Below are positions 7,424-9,005 of a stretch of DNA of 9,005 nt, one piece after another. The notes beneath the pieces are model-generated. The model was given only the letters and a program-made list of their open reading frames with translations. It made no database searches and was not told the origin of the DNA. The position numbers and the translations under genes were made by a program. Within the stretch, counting starts at the first letter, position 1. Every line of letters begins with the position of its first letter. This DNA comes from Bacteroidales bacterium UBA1733 (GTDB lineage Bacteria > Bacteroidota > Bacteroidia > Bacteroidales > UBA3663). The DNA lies in contig DCIF01000030.1 of assembly GCA_002315795.1 (NCBI GenBank), forward strand, positions 1 through 9,005. The letters are read 5' to 3'.

Positions 7424-7461
7424 AACGAAGGGACATCCTGCTTGTAGGACGTCCCTTCGTT
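7424..7461. terminator. Third hairpin, long stem between convergent genes
   Basis: AACGAAGGGAC (7424-7434) pairs perfectly with GTCCCTTCGTT (7451-7461). After one A-C mismatch, four more pairs (TCCT/AGGA) close a 6-nt loop GCTTGT. In neither direction does a long U-run follow (TTCTTG leftward, TTGATC rightward), so it is a strong structure but not a textbook terminator. It probably ends leftward transcription of the ATPase operon or protects the mRNA 3' end. Confidence 0.6.
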
Positions 7462-7475
7462 GATCAATGAAAGTA

Positions 7476-7493
7476 CTTCAAGAATTCTTGAAG
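7476..7493. repeat. Perfect 18-bp palindrome just after the ATPase stop
   Basis: CTTCAAGAATTCTTGAAG is self-complementary over all 18 bases and begins 6 bp beyond the stop codon of the leftward ATPase gene. As RNA it would form a 7-bp stem with loop AAUU. Combined with the hairpin at 7424-7461 it may serve as the 3' end of the minus-strand operon. A protein-binding site is possible but nothing supports it. Confidence 0.5.
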
Positions 7494-7499
7494 CGTCTT

Positions 7500-8333
7500 T
7501 TATTCCTTCGGAACCACCAGATCGCTGATGAAAGTGAGTTTATCTTCCCAGCCATCGGCAAAGATGTTCGGCGAGTGGGTGGTCATGATGATCTGACAGT
7601 TAGGATTGAGTTCGCTCATAAGCGAGATCAGCTTGTCCTGCCATTCTATATGAAGTGAGATCTCTGGCTCATCGAGCAAGAGCACAGTTGGCTTGTCTTC
7701 CATCAGGAAAAGCGTAAAGAGGAGCAGCAGAATCTGCTTCTCTCCTGCTGAGAGACGCTCCATCTCAATAATCATGTCTCCCTTGCGGAAGATGACACGA
7801 TTCTTATCGTCAATCTCAATGGTCTTTCCGGTGCTGACAAAGAGAGAATTAATGAGTTCAAAGAACTTATCAATACGCTCCTGCTTTGACAATGCCGATC
7901 GAAGATCCTTAAGCATTCCCAGACGATAATCTGAGAAAGAGAAGACCTCCGGATTGCGCTGATAAAGCACCTGGTCGAGGGTTAATCCCAGCTGAGAGAG
8001 CGACGATTTCTTGCTGGCAGGCACATCGAACGTGTTGACGTAATAGAAACTGGACAAGCCATCATAGCCGCCAAACGAAGGTTTATGCGCCATCTGCTTA
8101 CCATCAAAAGACATCTCTCCTTCTGTCGTCTTGATGGTGACCTTAGCCTTGAGCTGTTTGACAAACTTCTCGTCCTTCACCAGCACAGCACGTATGAGGT
8201 TGAGCATAGTAGATTTACCAAAACCGTTCTGGCCGACAACGATGTTGACACCAGGGTCAAGGCCATGCCACTCAAGGGTGGTATCGCCCCACATGCTTTC
8301 AATGATGATGTCTGTGATGTGAAGAGAACTCAT
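7500..8333 (-). CDS. Stand-alone AAA ATPase of the ABC/SMC-like type (AAA_21-like), function unknown
   Basis: A 277-aa cytoplasmic ATPase. Seen: Walker A GQNGFGKST at 34-42; ABC-type signature LSAGEKQ at 194-200; Walker B TVLLLDEPE at 216-224 with catalytic Glu222; H-loop TTHSP with His253. The region between Walker A and the signature (about 55-190) is a short lid without the long coiled coil of SMC/Rad50. There is no membrane segment and no TOPRIM or nuclease domain, so it is not a complete OLD nuclease. The protein ends 24 residues after the H-loop and looks complete for this family. It starts 39 bp after the nucleotidyltransferase stop and has no visible promoter of its own, so the two are probably cotranscribed. 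Such ATPases are found both as partners in defence systems and as unassigned single genes; no partner is visible here, so I give no function. Confidence 0.85.
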   Translation of the reverse strand: MSSLHITDIIIESMWGDTTLEWHGLDPGVNIVVGQNGFGKSTMLNLIRAVLVKDEKFVKQLKAKVTIKTTEGEMSFDGKQMAHKPSFGGYDGLSSFYYVNTFDVPASKKSSLSQLGLTLDQVLYQRNPEVFSFSDYRLGMLKDLRSALSKQERIDKFFELINSLFVSTGKTIEIDDKNRVIFRKGDMIIEMERLSAGEKQILLLLFTLFLMEDKPTVLLLDEPEISLHIEWQDKLISLMSELNPNCQIIMTTHSPNIFADGWEDKLTFISDLVVPKE

Positions 8334-8335
8334 AT

Positions 8336-8371
8336 TTTGGGAGGTTGGAGATATTTGGAGATTTTGGGGAC
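8336..8371. repeat. Four imperfect 9-bp tandem units in the operon spacer
   Basis: On the plus strand the spacer between the two minus-strand genes reads TTTGGGAGG, TTGGAGATA, TTTGGAGAT, TTTGGGGAC, four 9-bp units filling nearly all of the 39 bp. In the mRNA this becomes a G-poor CCAAA/TCTCC tract, likely unstructured. It may be simple-sequence expansion between genes; no regulatory role is shown. Confidence 0.4.
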
Positions 8372-8372
8372 T

Positions 8373-9005
8373 TTAGAACAACTTATTAGGATACAATCCG
8401 CTATCGTGCAGTTCCTTGAACTTAGCCACTACAGCCGGACGGTCAGTGGCATAGGTAACACCGAACCATTTTGATGGGGTATCGAGCACCTTGCAGGTAG
8501 CCTTGCCAGAATTGATGAGGACATCGACCATCAGTGGGATGAAGAACTCAGACTTGAGCTCCTGGCCGTGCTCCTTAAGGAACTCAATGAAATACTCCTC
8601 AGAATGACGGAAATAATCTGGGGTCAATGCCCACATATTCATAGAGACAGGTGTGTTCTCGGCCAACGGAGACTTACCCTCTTCCTCAATAAAGCGGATC
8701 ACGCCATCTTCTTCACGCAGGATCTTGGTACGCTCAGTAACCTTGGTGAGGTAGCCCTCAGCATTGGTCTCACATACACCACGAGCCACTGTACCACCCT
8801 CAGAAAGCGTGTTACATACACGATAGCCAACCATAGCATACTTACCCTCAGTACCTTCGATGCTGGTAAGATAGTCGGCCAGAACCTTAAAAGATTCACT
8901 TCCGTAATAGTCATCTGCATTGATCACGGCAAAAGGCTCCTTAATAGCGTCCTTACCCATCAGTACGGCATGGTTAGTACCCCATGGCTTCTCACGGCCT
9001 TCTGG
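8373..9005 (-). CDS. Sugar-phosphate nucleotidyltransferase, C-terminal part (cut by right window edge)
   Basis: The frame is open to the window edge: 210 codons are visible, beginning PEGREKPWGTNHAVLMGKD, so the ATG at 8960 is internal and not the start. The fold is the NTP_transferase (GT-A like) family, which joins a sugar 1-phosphate to an NTP to make a nucleotide sugar for cell-envelope or glycan synthesis. Seen: PWGTNHAVL before the core strand, then FAVINADDYYG, whose aspartates are expected to bind the metal, and downstream YRVCNTL, SMNMWALTPDYF and the C-terminal SKWFGVTYATDRP. The N-terminal nucleotide-binding loop (GxGxR) lies beyond the window. The exact sugar cannot be assigned. 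It is the upstream gene of a probable two-gene operon with the ATPase. Confidence 0.88.
   Translation of the reverse strand, partial: PEGREKPWGTNHAVLMGKDAIKEPFAVINADDYYGSESFKVLADYLTSIEGTEGKYAMVGYRVCNTLSEGGTVARGVCETNAEGYLTKVTERTKILREEDGVIRFIEEEGKSPLAENTPVSMNMWALTPDYFRHSEEYFIEFLKEHGQELKSEFFIPLMVDVLINSGKATCKVLDTPSKWFGVTYATDRPAVVAKFKELHDSGLYPNKLF

Noticed and set aside
7500..8333. Anti-phage OLD/Gabija-like or retron-like defence ATPase
   Set aside because: No TOPRIM, nuclease, helicase or reverse transcriptase domain is in the protein or next to it, and the neighbours are a nucleotidyltransferase gene and a PUL terminator. The ATPase motifs alone do not show defence.
8373..8960. Nucleotidyltransferase gene starting at ATG 8960
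   Set aside because: The frame continues upstream to the window edge with conserved-looking residues (PWGTNHAVL), and the missing N-terminal nucleotide-binding loop shows that the true start lies outside.
1..9005. CRISPR arrays, tRNA or rRNA genes, insertion sequences, integrase sites
   Set aside because: I saw no spaced direct repeats of array type, no cloverleaf-like segment, no rRNA-like stretch and no transposase or integrase frame.

Overview
The window looks like a Bacteroidetes chromosome, most likely Prevotella/Segatella or a close relative. The evidence is a SusC-type TonB-dependent transporter, a hybrid two-component regulator (HTCS) of the kind found only with polysaccharide utilization loci (PULs), promoters with the Bacteroidetes -7 element TAnnTTTG, and start codons without Shine-Dalgarno sequences. 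Genus is inferred from sequence style; I could not run a search.

Left part (1-7316) is one end of a PUL. A susC-like gene runs leftward off the window edge (848 to 1, N-terminal 282 codons visible). A 378-bp divergent control region (849-1226) separates it from a rightward HTCS gene, whose most likely start is 1227, not the upstream in-frame ATG at 1110. The HTCS is followed after 93 bp by a secreted GH51 alpha-L-arabinofuranosidase (5271-7316). Together they suggest a locus for arabinose-containing glycans (arabinan, arabinoxylan or arabinogalactan side chains). SusC imports oligosaccharides, the arabinofuranosidase trims arabinose in the periplasm, and the HTCS senses a released sugar there and drives transcription.

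The control regions hold the most interesting DNA. Between the divergent promoters lies a perfect 16-bp palindrome (1103-1118) built from TCGGTCA/TGACCGA. A third half-site sits exactly 21 bp from its right arm, and a degenerate copy lies upstream of the GH51 gene (5191-5204). This is a good candidate for the HTCS operator. The susC mRNA should have a leader of about 190 nt, with a 9-bp inverted repeat directly followed by a run of five U and a 32-codon open frame across its 5' arm, which resembles an attenuator.

Right part (7500-9005) is a convergent, apparently unrelated housekeeping-like pair on the minus strand: a sugar-phosphate nucleotidyltransferase (cut by the right edge) followed after 39 bp by a stand-alone SMC/ABC-type AAA ATPase. 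The 183-bp convergent gap (7317-7499) is packed with four inverted repeats, including a strong intrinsic terminator after the GH51 gene. I see no mobile element, CRISPR array, tRNA or rRNA, and no convincing wholly new system; the new material is mainly regulatory.
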